DNA from: Vogesella margarita
Lineage (GTDB): Bacteria > Pseudomonadota > Gammaproteobacteria > Burkholderiales > Chromobacteriaceae
Direction of reading: 5' to 3'
NCBI RefSeq assembly: GCF_028548475.1
Contig: NZ_JAQQLE010000001.1
Span: 434,001-498,000 of the forward strand
Length of the DNA: 64,000 bases
Shown piece after piece: positions 46,320 through 55,346 of the stretch (the first letter of the stretch is position 1; each line of letters starts with the position of its first letter). The position numbers and the translations under genes were made by a program. The notes beneath the pieces were generated by a model. It ran no database searches. It saw nothing but the letters and a program-made list of their open reading frames with translations, and was not told the origin of the DNA.

Positions 46320-47254
46320 GCCCCCCGCATCAGCGCGATGCCGTGTGCGCCGTGCTGGCGGGCCGTATCCAGATCCGCCGCCTGCAGACCGCCGATGGCG
46401 AAGACCGGTAGCGGGATGTCGTCCTGCAGCAGGCGGGCGAAGCCGTCCCAGCCCAGTGCTGCTTGTTGCGGGTGGCTGGCGGTGGGCTGCACGTGGCCGA
46501 GCAACGCGTAGTCGAGGCCCAGCGCCGCGGCGCGCGCCAGTTCCGCGCTGCTGTGCGCCGAGGCGCCGACCCAGGCCAGGTGCGGCGGGCGCTCGTCCTG
46601 AGCGGCCAACCTTTGGCCGCTCAGGTGCAGGCCGTCCACCGGCCAGCCCTTGATCCACGCCGGGTCGGTGTTGACCAGCAGCTTGCCGCCCTTGGGGTGG
46701 ACGATGTCGGCCACTTCGGCGACAAAGTCGGCCAGCTGGTCGCGGCTTTTTTGTGGCTCGCGCACGATGACCCAGCCCGGATCGTCGCGCTGCGCCAGCA
46801 CTTCCAGCGTGTGGTCGCGGCCGCACTCGCCGACGCAGCTGATCTGCAACACGTCCGGCAGCTGCAGCGAGCGCAGCACCGGGTCGTTGGCCGGCAGCAT
46901 CGGCGTGACGCTGTGGTGGCCGGGCGTCTGCCAGGCAAAGGACTGGCCTTCGTGCGGCTGCGGCGTGCCCTGCCACGCCCAGACGCGGAAGAAGCTCAGG
47001 TGCACCGAGGCATGTTCGTAGTGGTGGGTGCGTGTCAGCCACGGCGTGGCGTGGCTGATCTCGATACCCATCTCCTCGCGGAATTCGCGCACCAGCGCGG
47101 CCAGCGGCGTTTCGCCCGCTTCGACCTTGCCGCCGGGGAATTCCCAGTAGCCGGCGTAGGGCTTGCCGTCGGGGCGGCTGCCGAGCATGAAGCTGCCATC
47201 GGGGCGCATCAGTGCGCCGGCGACAACGGAAATGACAGGTTTGGATTCAGACAT
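46310..47254 (-). CDS. Nudix hydrolase fused to a ThiE/TenI-like domain
   Basis: 314 residues. N-terminal MutT-type Nudix domain with the full box GGKVEAGETPLAALVREFREEMGI (residues about 41-64), the type that removes oxidised nucleotides. The C-terminal half (from about residue 140) has the thiamine-phosphate-synthase TIM-barrel style: GLHLSGQRL, WVGASAHSSAELARAAALGLDYALLGHV, PVFAIGGL. The same fusion occurs in several gamma- and betaproteobacterial MutT proteins. A facing motif pair (46597-46625) lies inside the second domain coding sequence. Confidence 0.9.
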   Translation of the reverse strand: MSESKPVISVVAGALMRPDGSFMLGSRPDGKPYAGYWEFPGGKVEAGETPLAALVREFREEMGIEISHATPWLTRTHHYEHASVHLSFFRVWAWQGTPQPHEGQSFAWQTPGHHSVTPMLPANDPVLRSLQLPDVLQISCVGECGRDHTLEVLAQRDDPGWVIVREPQKSRDQLADFVAEVADIVHPKGGKLLVNTDPAWIKGWPVDGLHLSGQRLAAQDERPPHLAWVGASAHSSAELARAAALGLDYALLGHVQPTASHPQQAALGWDGFARLLQDDIPLPVFAIGGLQAADLDTARQHGAHGIALMRGAWR

Positions 47255-47300
47255 GATCGGGATCCCGGGTGAGGTATTGCGATAGGGAAGGGCGACATGC

Positions 47301-47331
47301 AAAACGCCGCCGCTGACAGGCAGCGGCGGCG
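47301..47331 (-). terminator. Rho-independent terminator after motA
   Basis: On the minus strand CGCCGCCGCTG and CAGCGGCGGCG form a perfect 11-bp stem followed by TTTT. It separates motA from the Nudix-ThiE gene. Confidence 0.85.
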
Positions 47332-47347
47332 TGACGGGCCAGCAGGA

Positions 47348-48208
47348 TCATTTGGCGCCTTTGACGTGCTGTTCCAGCTCGTTGAACGACGGGCGTTCGG
47401 TGGAGTACAGCACCTTGCGGCCGAATTCGATCGCGCTTTGCGGCGCATAGCCTTGCAGGCTGGCCAGCAGCGTGGTCTTGATGCAGTGGAATTCCTTGGT
47501 GCTGTCCTCGACCTTCTGTTCCAGCAAGGAACCCAGCGGCGACACCACGCCGTAGGCCAGCAGAATGCCGAGGAAGGTACCGACCAGCGCGCTGCCGATC
47601 ATGCCGCCGAGAATGGCCGGTGGCTGGCCGACCGAGCCCATGGTGTTCACCACGCCCAGCACCGCCGCCACGATACCGAACGCCGGCAGCGCGTCACCCA
47701 GCTTGGTCACCGCCGCGGCCGGCATCGCCGCCTCGTGGTGGTGAGTCTCGATCTCGTTGTCCATCAGGTTCTCGATCTCGAAGGCGTTGAGGTTGCCGGA
47801 CACCATGATGCGCAGGTAGTCGGTGAGGAATTCGATCACGTGGTGGTCGTTGGCGATGTTCGGATACTTGCTGAACAGCGGACTGTCGTGCGGGTGCTCG
47901 ACGTCGTTCTCGATCGCCATCAGGCCTTCCTTGCGGATCTTGACCATGATCTCGTACAGCAGCGACAGCAGCTCCATGTAGCGTGCCTTGGTGTACTTGG
48001 AGCCCTTGAACGCGCCCGGCAGTGCGGCCTTGACCGCTTTCAGCGTCTTGCCCTGGTTGCTGACCACAAAGGCGCCGAGGGCGCCGCCCAGAATCGCCAG
48101 CAATTCGGTGGGCAGCGCATGGATGATCACCATCATGTTCCCGCCGTGAACGATGTAGGCGCCGAAGATACAGCCCAGCGTGATCACATAACCAATGATG
48201 ACATTCAT
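47348..48208 (-). CDS. motA: Flagellar motor stator protein MotA
   Basis: Inner-membrane stator subunit that couples proton flow to flagellar rotation. 286 residues, four membrane helices (IIGYVITLGCIFGAYIVHGG at the start; LPAFGIVAAVLGVVNTMG and GGMIGSALVGTFLGILLAYGVVSPLG as the last two). The cytoplasmic loop contains the charged torque segment LLYEIMVKIRKEGLMAIE. Start ATG 48208 has AGGAAG 7 bases upstream. A terminator follows directly and no motB is present downstream. Confidence 0.93.
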   Translation of the reverse strand: MNVIIGYVITLGCIFGAYIVHGGNMMVIIHALPTELLAILGGALGAFVVSNQGKTLKAVKAALPGAFKGSKYTKARYMELLSLLYEIMVKIRKEGLMAIENDVEHPHDSPLFSKYPNIANDHHVIEFLTDYLRIMVSGNLNAFEIENLMDNEIETHHHEAAMPAAAVTKLGDALPAFGIVAAVLGVVNTMGSVGQPPAILGGMIGSALVGTFLGILLAYGVVSPLGSLLEQKVEDSTKEFHCIKTTLLASLQGYAPQSAIEFGRKVLYSTERPSFNELEQHVKGAK

Positions 48209-48434
48209 AAGCAAAACTTCCTGAAATGGGGCGGAGAAGAGGGTTGTTCGGCTGCGCGCAGGCGCAGGGGGCCGGATGGCGACAGCGTGCAGGCCGGCCG
48301 GCGCCGGATCGCTGACATGATATTGCATCGCGCCAAGCGCCGTGCATTTTTACCGCGCGGCGCCCGAATTGCGTTGCATACATTGTGCTGTCCACGTTCG
48401 GGCGCAGGGCGCCGTCTGGCACTCGGCAGGGGCT

Positions 48435-49304
48435 TCACTCGGCGCGGCGCTCCTTGCTGCTGCGCCCGGCCCAGTCGCAGGCGAACTGGTAGGCGACGCG
48501 GCCGGAGCGGCTGCCGCGCAGCTGGCTCCACTGCAACGCGGCGCGTTCGCTGTGCTTGCCGTGCTTGAGGCCGAAGTGCGCCAGCCAGCCGGCCACGGCG
48601 GCGAGGTAGGCGTCCTGGTCGAACGGGTAGAACGACAGCCACAGCCCGAAGCGGTCGGATAGCGACACTTTTTCCTCGGTGGTCTCGCCGGGGTGGATCT
48701 CGCCGTCCTTGAGCCAGCCTTCGCGGTTCTCGCTGGCCTTTTCCGGCATCAGGTGGCGACGGTTGGAGGTGGCGTACACCAAAAGGTTGGCCGCACGCCG
48801 CGCGAGGCCGCCGTCCAGCGCCGATTTCAGCGCCTTGTAGCTATCTTCGCCTTCCTCGAACGACAGGTCGTCGCAGAACAGGATGAAGCGCTCCGGCCGC
48901 GCAGCGACGGCATCGACGATCTGCGCGAGGTCGGGCAGCTGCGCTTTGTCGACCTCGATCACGCGCAGGCCCTGCGCCGCGTACTGGCCCAGCAGCGCCT
49001 TGATCAGCGACGACTTGCCGGTGCCGCGCGCGCCGGTGAGCAGCACGTTGTTGGCCGGGCGGCCGGCGAGAAACTGCTCGGTGTTGCGCAGCAGCCGCTG
49101 CTTCTGGCGTTCGATGTGGATCAGTTCGTCCAGCGCCACGCTGTGCGGCTGGTGGATGGCTTCCAGCCAGGCGCTGGCGCCGAGGCGACGCCAGCGGAAG
49201 GCCGGTGCGCTCCAGTCGGTGTCCGGCACGGCCGGCGGCAGCAGCGGTTCCAGTCGTGCCAGCATCGCTTCGGCGCGGGCGAGAAAGGCTTCGAGTTTGT
49301 CCAT
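48435..49304 (-). CDS. AAA-type ATPase of the DUF815 family
   Basis: 289 residues. P-loop LLTGARGTGKSSLIKALL, Walker B FILFCDDLSFEE, sensor YATSNRRHLMPE, and the family hallmark RFGLWLSFYPFDQDAYL. Cellular role unknown. AAGGGCG precedes ATG 49304. It is 14 bases downstream of the GNAT gene and probably co-transcribed. Confidence 0.9.
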   Translation of the reverse strand: MDKLEAFLARAEAMLARLEPLLPPAVPDTDWSAPAFRWRRLGASAWLEAIHQPHSVALDELIHIERQKQRLLRNTEQFLAGRPANNVLLTGARGTGKSSLIKALLGQYAAQGLRVIEVDKAQLPDLAQIVDAVAARPERFILFCDDLSFEEGEDSYKALKSALDGGLARRAANLLVYATSNRRHLMPEKASENREGWLKDGEIHPGETTEEKVSLSDRFGLWLSFYPFDQDAYLAAVAGWLAHFGLKHGKHSERAALQWSQLRGSRSGRVAYQFACDWAGRSSKERRAE

Positions 49305-49318
49305 CGGGCGCCCTTGTT

Positions 49319-49843
49319 TCAGTCGGTCAGGGGTTTGCGCAGCACTTCGATCTGCAGCTCGCACAGCGGCGTGCCGGCGTTGGCGTCGTGCGGGAAGGGC
49401 AGGTATTCGCCGGTCTGGCGGTAGCCGCGGCGCAGATAGTAGGCCAGCAACTCCGGCCGCGCCGACAGTACCGTCATGTGGCAGTAGCTCGCCTGGAAGT
49501 GCTGGCGCGCGAACTGTTCGGCGTGGGCCAGCATCCGCTTGCCCAGCCCGCCGCCCTGGATCGCCGGGTCGACCGCCAGCATGCCGATATAGCAGCCGCC
49601 ACCGTCCGCGACCACGTTGACGCAGGCGCACAGTCGTGTCTGTTGCAGCCCCAGCAGGATGCGGCCGTTGGCTTGCGCCAGCGTGAGTCGCACCTGCGCC
49701 GCATCGGTACGGTCGCCGGTCACCAGCCCGCTCTCGTGTGTCCAGCCGGCGGTGCCGGCGGACGGGCGGTAGGCCCGGTTGACGAGATCGGCGATGGCGT
49801 CGGCGTCGTCGCTGGTGGCGGTGCGGAAAGTGTCGATCGGCAT
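49319..49843 (-). CDS. GNAT-family N-acetyltransferase
   Basis: 174 residues with the acetyl-CoA-binding motif MLAVDPAIQGGGLGKRMLAHAEQFA and the YYLRRGYRQTGEYLPF end. Substrate unknown. ACGGAG precedes ATG 49843. It lies between the HAD phosphatase and the DUF815 ATPase on the same strand. Confidence 0.88.
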   Translation of the reverse strand: MPIDTFRTATSDDADAIADLVNRAYRPSAGTAGWTHESGLVTGDRTDAAQVRLTLAQANGRILLGLQQTRLCACVNVVADGGGCYIGMLAVDPAIQGGGLGKRMLAHAEQFARQHFQASYCHMTVLSARPELLAYYLRRGYRQTGEYLPFPHDANAGTPLCELQIEVLRKPLTD

Positions 49844-49860
49844 GCTGGCTCCGTGCCGTG

Positions 49861-50529
49861 TCAGTCGCGCAGGGTGATGACCGGCCAGCCGTGGGCTTCG
49901 GCGTGCACTTTCAGGGTGTCGTCGGCATCGACTGCGACCGGGTTGCTGACGATGGACAAGAGCGGCAGGTCGTTGCGCGAGTCGCTGTAGAAGAACACCT
50001 TGTCGTAGCTGGCCAGCGTTTCGCCGCGTGCGGCCAACCATTCGTTGAGGCGGGTGATCTTGCCTTCCTGGAAGCTGGGCGTGCCGGTCGGCTTGCCGGT
50101 GAAGTTGCCTTGCTCGTCCTCTTCCAGCTCCACCGCGATCAGGTGGGCCACGCCCAGTTCGCGGGCGATGGGGCCGGTGATGAAGCGGTTGGTGGCGGTG
50201 ATGATCATCACCTCGTCACCCTGGGCGAAGTGCGCCGCCAGCAAGTCGCGCGCCTTCTGCGGGATGATGGGCTTGATGTGCTCTTCCAGGTAGGCGGCGT
50301 GCAGGGTGTCCAGCTCGCTGCGGCTGAAGCGGGTCAGCGGCGAGAGCTGGAAGTCGAGGAATTCGTAGATGTCCAGCGTGCCGGCCTTGTACTGCTCGTA
50401 GAAGTAGTCGTTCTGTCGCGCGTGGTGCTCGGCGTCGAGGATGCCGCGTTTGATCAGGAATTTCGGCCATTCGCTGTCGGAGTCGCCAATGATCAGGGTG
50501 TTGTCCAGGTCAAACAGGGCAAGATTCAT
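49861..50529 (-). CDS. HAD-superfamily phosphatase (class IB, SerB/histidinol-phosphatase-like)
   Basis: 222 residues. Motif I FDLDNTLIIGDSD, motif II VMIITATNRFI, motif III and IV in KITRLNEWL and YSDSRNDLPLL, with a helical C1 cap. Members dephosphorylate phosphoserine, histidinol phosphate or similar small phosphates. The gene lies directly downstream of hda, a conserved betaproteobacterial neighbourhood. Confidence 0.9.
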   Translation of the reverse strand: MNLALFDLDNTLIIGDSDSEWPKFLIKRGILDAEHHARQNDYFYEQYKAGTLDIYEFLDFQLSPLTRFSRSELDTLHAAYLEEHIKPIIPQKARDLLAAHFAQGDEVMIITATNRFITGPIARELGVAHLIAVELEEDEQGNFTGKPTGTPSFQEGKITRLNEWLAARGETLASYDKVFFYSDSRNDLPLLSIVSNPVAVDADDTLKVHAEAHGWPVITLRD

Positions 50530-50535
50530 GGTGTT

Positions 50536-51213
50536 TCAGCTTTCGGTGGGGGCGGTTTGTAACACGTTCTTGACCAGCGGCACCGTGATCGGGCGGCGCA
50601 TGGCCAGCGAGTAGCGGTCGAGCATGTCCAGCATGCCGATCAGGCTGGACAGGTCGCGGCGCCAGTGGGTGAGCAGGTAGCGGAACACGTCGTCGCCGAT
50701 GGCCAGCTGGCGCTCGGCGGCGTGATGGCGCAGGGCGGCCAGCTTGTCGTCGTCGGACAGCGCCTTCACCTCGAACACCAGGCCCCAGCCGAGGCGGGTG
50801 CGCAGGTCGTCGCGCACCGGCGCCTGCATCGGGGGCTGGTGTCCGGCCATCAGCAGGCGGCCTTCGCCGCTTTGCTTCAGCGAGTTGTAGATCGAGAACA
50901 GCATGATCTGGTCGTCCGGTGCCAGTTCGTCGACATGGTCGACGGCGATGAAGCTGGCCTCGCGGGCGAAGTCGGGCAGCTGCTCGTGCTTGGCGTCGAG
51001 GTAGATCGAGGCGCGGCCGAGCAGTTCGGCGTGGGCGATCCAGGCCTGCAGCAGGTGGGTCTTGCCGCAGCCGGGTTCGCCCCACAGGTAGACGAAGCGC
51101 TCCCCGCCTTCCGCAGTCAGCGCGGCGATGATTTCGCTGTTGCGCTGGGCAAGAAAGTTGTCAAACCCGGGCAGGGGCGTGGGGCTGAGGTCGAGGACGA
51201 GCTGATCCAACAT
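50536..51213 (-). CDS. hda: DnaA inactivator Hda
   Basis: 225-residue DnaA-like AAA+ protein that with the beta clamp stimulates DnaA-ATP hydrolysis. N-terminal clamp-binding motif QLVLDL at residues 4-9, Walker A LWGEPGCGKTHLLQ, Walker B FIAVDHVDEL, sensor-1 region GHQPPMQAPVRDDLRTRLGWGL. It lacks the DnaA C-terminal DNA-binding domain, as expected. It lies between perM and the HAD gene. Confidence 0.94.
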   Translation of the reverse strand: MLDQLVLDLSPTPLPGFDNFLAQRNSEIIAALTAEGGERFVYLWGEPGCGKTHLLQAWIAHAELLGRASIYLDAKHEQLPDFAREASFIAVDHVDELAPDDQIMLFSIYNSLKQSGEGRLLMAGHQPPMQAPVRDDLRTRLGWGLVFEVKALSDDDKLAALRHHAAERQLAIGDDVFRYLLTHWRRDLSSLIGMLDMLDRYSLAMRRPITVPLVKNVLQTAPTES

Positions 51214-51234
51214 GCGGCAAGGTTCTAAATAGAG

Positions 51235-52311
51235 TCAGGAATCGATTTTACGCTGATAAAAGCCGCTGTTGAAATAACGCTGCACCAGATGACGCGCCAG
51301 CACCACGCTGATGGCGGCCAGCGGCAGCGCCAGCAGCACGCCGACGAAGCCCATCAGCTCGCCGAAGGCCATCAGCGCGAAGATCACCGTCACCGGCGAC
51401 AGGCCGATGCGCTCGCCCACCAGGTAGGGCGTGATCAGGAAGCTTTCCAGCGTCTGGCCGACCACGAACACGCTCCATACCAGCACCAGTCCGCTGAAGC
51501 CGTTGTACTGCAGGATGGCGGCCAGCGTCGCCAGCAGCAGGCCGAGAAAGGCGCCGACGTAGGGGATGAACACCAGCAGGCCGGCGACGATGCCGATGGC
51601 AAGGCCGGACTCCAGCCCCACCAGCGCGAGGCCGCCGCCGTAGATGATGGCCATCAGCAGCATCACCGACAGCTGGCCGCGCAGGAACTGGCCCAGCACC
51701 TCGTCCAGCTCGCGGGCGATGCGGCCAACCTCCGGCGCCCAGCGTCGCGGCACCAGCGTACCGACACGCGCGACCATCTGGTCCCAGTCGTGCAGGAAAT
51801 AGAACAGCAGCACCGGCAGCAGGCTGAGATTGGCGAGCATGGTCAGCAGCAGCGCGCCGCCGTAACCCAGCTGCGGCGCCAGCTTGGCCAGCAGCTGGCG
51901 CAGACTGCCGGTATTGCTGCTTAGCGTATTGCGCCAGCTTTGCGTGTCCAGGCTCAGCTTGGTGCCGAGCAGCTGGTTCAGCCGCGGCAGCGCCTGCTGC
52001 TGGATGAAATCCACCATCGCCGGTAGCCGTTCCACCAGCGCATGGCCCTGGCTGACCAGCATCGGGATCACGATCAGCAGTAGTGCAAGGATGGCGAAAA
52101 ATCCGGCGAACATCACGCAAACAAGCGACAAAATGCGCGATAAGCCGTGTTTTTGCAGGTAATCGACGGCCGGGTCGAGGATGTAGGCGAGCACGATGGC
52201 GGTGACAAAAGGTGTCAGCACCGCGGACAGCCGGTCAAGCAGCCATACCGCGCCGGCGAGGGTGATAGCGACAATCAACCACGGAAGATAGTTTGTGCGG
52301 GAGCGTTCCAT
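51235..52311 (-). CDS. AI-2E/PerM-family transporter
   Basis: 358 residues with seven or eight membrane helices and the long central soluble segment of the family (ILDPAVDYLQKHGLSR, then ALPRLNQLLGTKLSLDTQSW) and FIPYVGAFLGLLLAT near the end. Divergent from purM, the same context as E. coli perM (yfgO). The substrate is uncertain. ATG 52311 is preferred over a frame that opens at 52347. Confidence 0.9.
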   Translation of the reverse strand: MERSRTNYLPWLIVAITLAGAVWLLDRLSAVLTPFVTAIVLAYILDPAVDYLQKHGLSRILSLVCVMFAGFFAILALLLIVIPMLVSQGHALVERLPAMVDFIQQQALPRLNQLLGTKLSLDTQSWRNTLSSNTGSLRQLLAKLAPQLGYGGALLLTMLANLSLLPVLLFYFLHDWDQMVARVGTLVPRRWAPEVGRIARELDEVLGQFLRGQLSVMLLMAIIYGGGLALVGLESGLAIGIVAGLLVFIPYVGAFLGLLLATLAAILQYNGFSGLVLVWSVFVVGQTLESFLITPYLVGERIGLSPVTVIFALMAFGELMGFVGVLLALPLAAISVVLARHLVQRYFNSGFYQRKIDS

Positions 52312-52401
52312 CGGCTTTTCAGTTAAAATACAGGCGCTTCGGGCCAAGAGCCCGTTTGTCGCAGCAGGAAAACGATCACGTTAGCAGAAAGCGAGTAGAC
52401 C

Positions 52402-53439
52402 TTGAATACCACGTCCCTCAGTTACCGCGATGCCGGTGTCGATATTGATGCCGGTGACGCGCTCGTCGAAAACATCAAGCCGTTTGCCAAACGCACCATG
52501 CGTCCCGAAGTCCTCGGTGGCCTCGGCGGTTTCGGCGCACTGGTGGAAATCTCCAAGAAATACAAGGAGCCGGTGCTGGTTTCCGGCACGGACGGTGTCG
52601 GTACCAAGTTGAAGCTGGCCTTCGACTGGAACCAGCATGATACCGTCGGCATCGACTTGGTGGCCATGAGTGTCAACGACATTCTGGTGCAGGGCGCCGA
52701 GCCGCTGTTCTTTTTGGACTACTTCGCCTGCGGCAAACTGGACGTGCCGCAAGCCACCGACGTGATCAAGGGCATCGCCCAGGGTTGCGAACAGGCGGGC
52801 TGCGCACTGATCGGCGGTGAAACCGCCGAAATGCCGGGCATGTACCCGGTGGGCGAATACGACCTCGCCGGCTTTGCCGTCGGCGTGGTGGAAAAGAGCA
52901 AGGTCATCACCGGTCGCGACATCAAGCCGGGCGACGTCGTGCTGGGCCTGAAATCCAACGGCGTGCACTCCAACGGCTACAGCCTGGTGCGCAAGATCAT
53001 CGATCGCGCGCAACCGGATCTGGACGCGCCGTTCGAAGGCGACACCACCCTGCGTCAGGCTGTCATCGCCCCGACCCGCATCTACGTCAAGCCGCTCTTG
53101 GCGCTGATGGAGAAGCTGACCGTGAAGGGCATGGCACACATCACCGGTGGCGGTATCACCGAGAACACCCCGCGCGTGCTGCCGGAAAACACCGTGGCAC
53201 AGATCGACGCCAAGAGCTGGGAGCTGCCGAAGCTGTTCCAGTGGCTGCAGGCCGAAGGCAATGTCGATGCGCAGGAAATGTATCGCACCTTCAACTGCGG
53301 TATCGGCATGGTGGTGATCGTGGACGCGGCCGATGCCGACGCCGCGGCGGCCTTCCTGACCGAGCAGGGTGAAACCGTGTCGCGTATCGGTGTGATCCGT
53401 GCGCGTAACGGTGACGAGCATCAGACCCAGGTTGCCTGA
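52402..53439 (+). CDS. purM: Phosphoribosylformylglycinamidine cyclo-ligase (AIR synthetase)
   Basis: Fifth step of purine synthesis. 345 residues. [64 protein letters not shown]. The start must be the TTG at 52402 because no ATG or GTG lies before the conserved N-terminus. Followed by purN after 159 bp. Confidence 0.97.
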   Translation: MNTTSLSYRDAGVDIDAGDALVENIKPFAKRTMRPEVLGGLGGFGALVEISKKYKEPVLVSGTDGVGTKLKLAFDWNQHDTVGIDLVAMSVNDILVQGAEPLFFLDYFACGKLDVPQATDVIKGIAQGCEQAGCALIGGETAEMPGMYPVGEYDLAGFAVGVVEKSKVITGRDIKPGDVVLGLKSNGVHSNGYSLVRKIIDRAQPDLDAPFEGDTTLRQAVIAPTRIYVKPLLALMEKLTVKGMAHITGGGITENTPRVLPENTVAQIDAKSWELPKLFQWLQAEGNVDAQEMYRTFNCGIGMVVIVDAADADAAAAFLTEQGETVSRIGVIRARNGDEHQTQVA

Positions 53440-53457
53440 GCGCCTGAGCTGATGTGA

Positions 53458-53491
53458 CCGGCGCCGCTGGCACTGCTGGCGGCGTTTGTCA
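53458..53491 (+). terminator. Terminator-like hairpin between purM and purN
   Basis: CGCCGC and GCGGCG pair around an 11-base loop, followed by TTTGTCATTT. Partial termination here would separate purM and purN levels. Confidence 0.45.
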
Positions 53492-53598
53492 TTTCTCGGG
53501 CGCAGCCCGAGCGAGTACTTATTGAATGTGGTCCTGCTCGCGGTGACGCCCCTGCTGTGGCGCACCGGCTGCCGGCAAGACCTAGCTGAATTGCAGAC

Positions 53599-54234
53599 AT
53601 GAAAAACATCGTAATCCTGATCTCCGGCCGTGGCTCCAACATGCAGGCCATTGTCGATGCCGACATCCCCGGCGCCCGCATTGCCGCGGTGATTGCCAAC
53701 CGTCCCGATGCCGCCGGCCTCGCCTGGGCGGCGGCGCGCGGCATCGCCACCGTCGGTCTGGATCACAAGCAGTTCGCCAGCCGCGAAGCCTTCGACGAAA
53801 GCTTGGCCGCAGAAATCGACGCCTTCCAGCCCGATCTCGTGGTGCTGGCCGGCTTCATGCGCATCCTGACGCCGGCATTCACCGCGCGTTACGAGGGGCG
53901 GATGCTGAACATCCATCCGTCGCTGCTGCCGTCTTTCCCCGGCCTGCACACCCACCAGCGCGCCATCGACATGGGCTGCAAGGTGGCCGGCTGCACCGTG
54001 CATTTCGTCACCGCCGAGCTGGACCACGGCCCGATCGTGGCGCAGGCGGTGGTGCCGGTGCTGGATGACGATACCGAAACCACCCTGGCCGCCCGCGTGC
54101 TGCAGCAGGAACACCGGCTGTATCCGGAAGCGGTGCGCCGCTTCGCCGCCGGCGAGCTGCAGATCCGCAACGGCCGCATCGGCGGGGTCGATGCCGCCGC
54201 CGCCGGCCTCGCGCTGCAGGTGCCGGTGCTCTGA
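53599..54234 (+). CDS. purN: Phosphoribosylglycinamide formyltransferase
   Basis: Third step of purine synthesis, formyl-THF dependent. 211 residues. IVILISGRGSNMQAIVDA, catalytic MLNIHPSLLPSFPGLHTHQRA (Asn and His) and VHFVTAELDHGPI (Asp). Confidence 0.96.
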   Translation: MKNIVILISGRGSNMQAIVDADIPGARIAAVIANRPDAAGLAWAAARGIATVGLDHKQFASREAFDESLAAEIDAFQPDLVVLAGFMRILTPAFTARYEGRMLNIHPSLLPSFPGLHTHQRAIDMGCKVAGCTVHFVTAELDHGPIVAQAVVPVLDDDTETTLAARVLQQEHRLYPEAVRRFAAGELQIRNGRIGGVDAAAAGLALQVPVL

Positions 54235-54236
54235 AC

Positions 54237-55346
54237 ATGATGTCCGCGCGGCGGCGCTGGCGGTGGCCGTTGTTGCTGGCGCTGCTGGCGTCGCTGCTGC
54301 TGCATCTGCTGCTGTTCGGCGGCAGCCTGCTGTCCTTCGACAGCGCCGCGCCGGACGAGGCGCCGCTGCGCAAGCTGAGCATCAGCCTGCAGGCGATGGC
54401 GCCGGAGCAGGGCGACGCCTCGTCGCCGGCGGCGCTGGGGATGGTCGCAGCCACTGCGGATGGCGTGGCGGCCGACGCCTCGGCGCCGCCGTCGCAGGTG
54501 CCGCGGCCGGCGAAGCCCGTCAAGGGCAGGACTGCGCCGGCCAGGACTGTGCCGGCCAAACCGGTCGCCGCGCCGGCGGCTGCCGAAGCGCCGGTGGCGC
54601 AGGCCGGTAGTGATGGCCGCGCGGCTGAGGCGTCGGCACCGGCAGCCTTGGCAGCACAGCCTGCCGAGCCGCCCGCGCCGAAGCTGGTGCGGTTTCCCGA
54701 TGCGGCGCGGCTGGAGTACACGCTGCTGGGCAGCGGCTTGCCGCTGGGACGCGGCGAGATGAACTGGCAGCGCAGCGGCGGCGACTACCGCATCGTCACC
54801 ACGGTCAAGCCGCTGATCGGCCCGACGCTGCGCTACGAGGTGCACGGCGAGCTTGGCCGCAACGGCCTGCGGCCGCAGCGCTTCAGCGCCAGCCGTAACG
54901 ACGCGCCGCGCGAATACGCCCGCTTCGACTGGGCAGCCGGTGTGCTCGACTACGGCGACAAGGAGGCGAAACAGGCGCCGCTGCGGCCGGGCGCACTGGA
55001 CTGGCTGAGCCTCGCCTTCGAGCTGGGCTTGTGCGGCGAGCAGCCGGGCGCGGCGACGCGGCAGGTGACCACCGGCAAGAAGGTGTACCAGTTTGCGCTG
55101 CAGCTGGCCGGTGAAACGGATTTCGAGGCGGGGGGCGGCACGCTGCGTGTAGCGGTGCTGCGCGCCCGCAATGACAAGGATTTGTTCGAGTTCTGGCTGG
55201 CGCCGGACTTTGCCAATCTGCCCGTCCGCATCATGCTGGCGGATAACGACAAGCGCTTAGAATTGCGCGCGACACTGATTGAATTTAACGGTGCGGTAGT
55301 GTGGACACCATCGTCACCCCAAAGGTCTAGTAAACATGAAAATTAA
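54237..55346 (+). CDS. DUF3108 domain protein, membrane-anchored
   Basis: 369 residues. N-terminal membrane segment (WPLLLALLASLLLHLLLFGGSLL), an Ala/Pro-rich linker to about residue 150, then the DUF3108 domain (LEYTLLGSGLPLGRGEMNWQRSGGDYRIVTTVKPL) facing the periplasm. Function unknown in the family. It starts 2 bases after purN and overlaps the methyltransferase start by 11 bases, so it is part of a purN operon. Confidence 0.85.
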   Translation: MMSARRRWRWPLLLALLASLLLHLLLFGGSLLSFDSAAPDEAPLRKLSISLQAMAPEQGDASSPAALGMVAATADGVAADASAPPSQVPRPAKPVKGRTAPARTVPAKPVAAPAAAEAPVAQAGSDGRAAEASAPAALAAQPAEPPAPKLVRFPDAARLEYTLLGSGLPLGRGEMNWQRSGGDYRIVTTVKPLIGPTLRYEVHGELGRNGLRPQRFSASRNDAPREYARFDWAAGVLDYGDKEAKQAPLRPGALDWLSLAFELGLCGEQPGAATRQVTTGKKVYQFALQLAGETDFEAGGGTLRVAVLRARNDKDLFEFWLAPDFANLPVRIMLADNDKRLELRATLIEFNGAVVWTPSSPQRSSKHEN

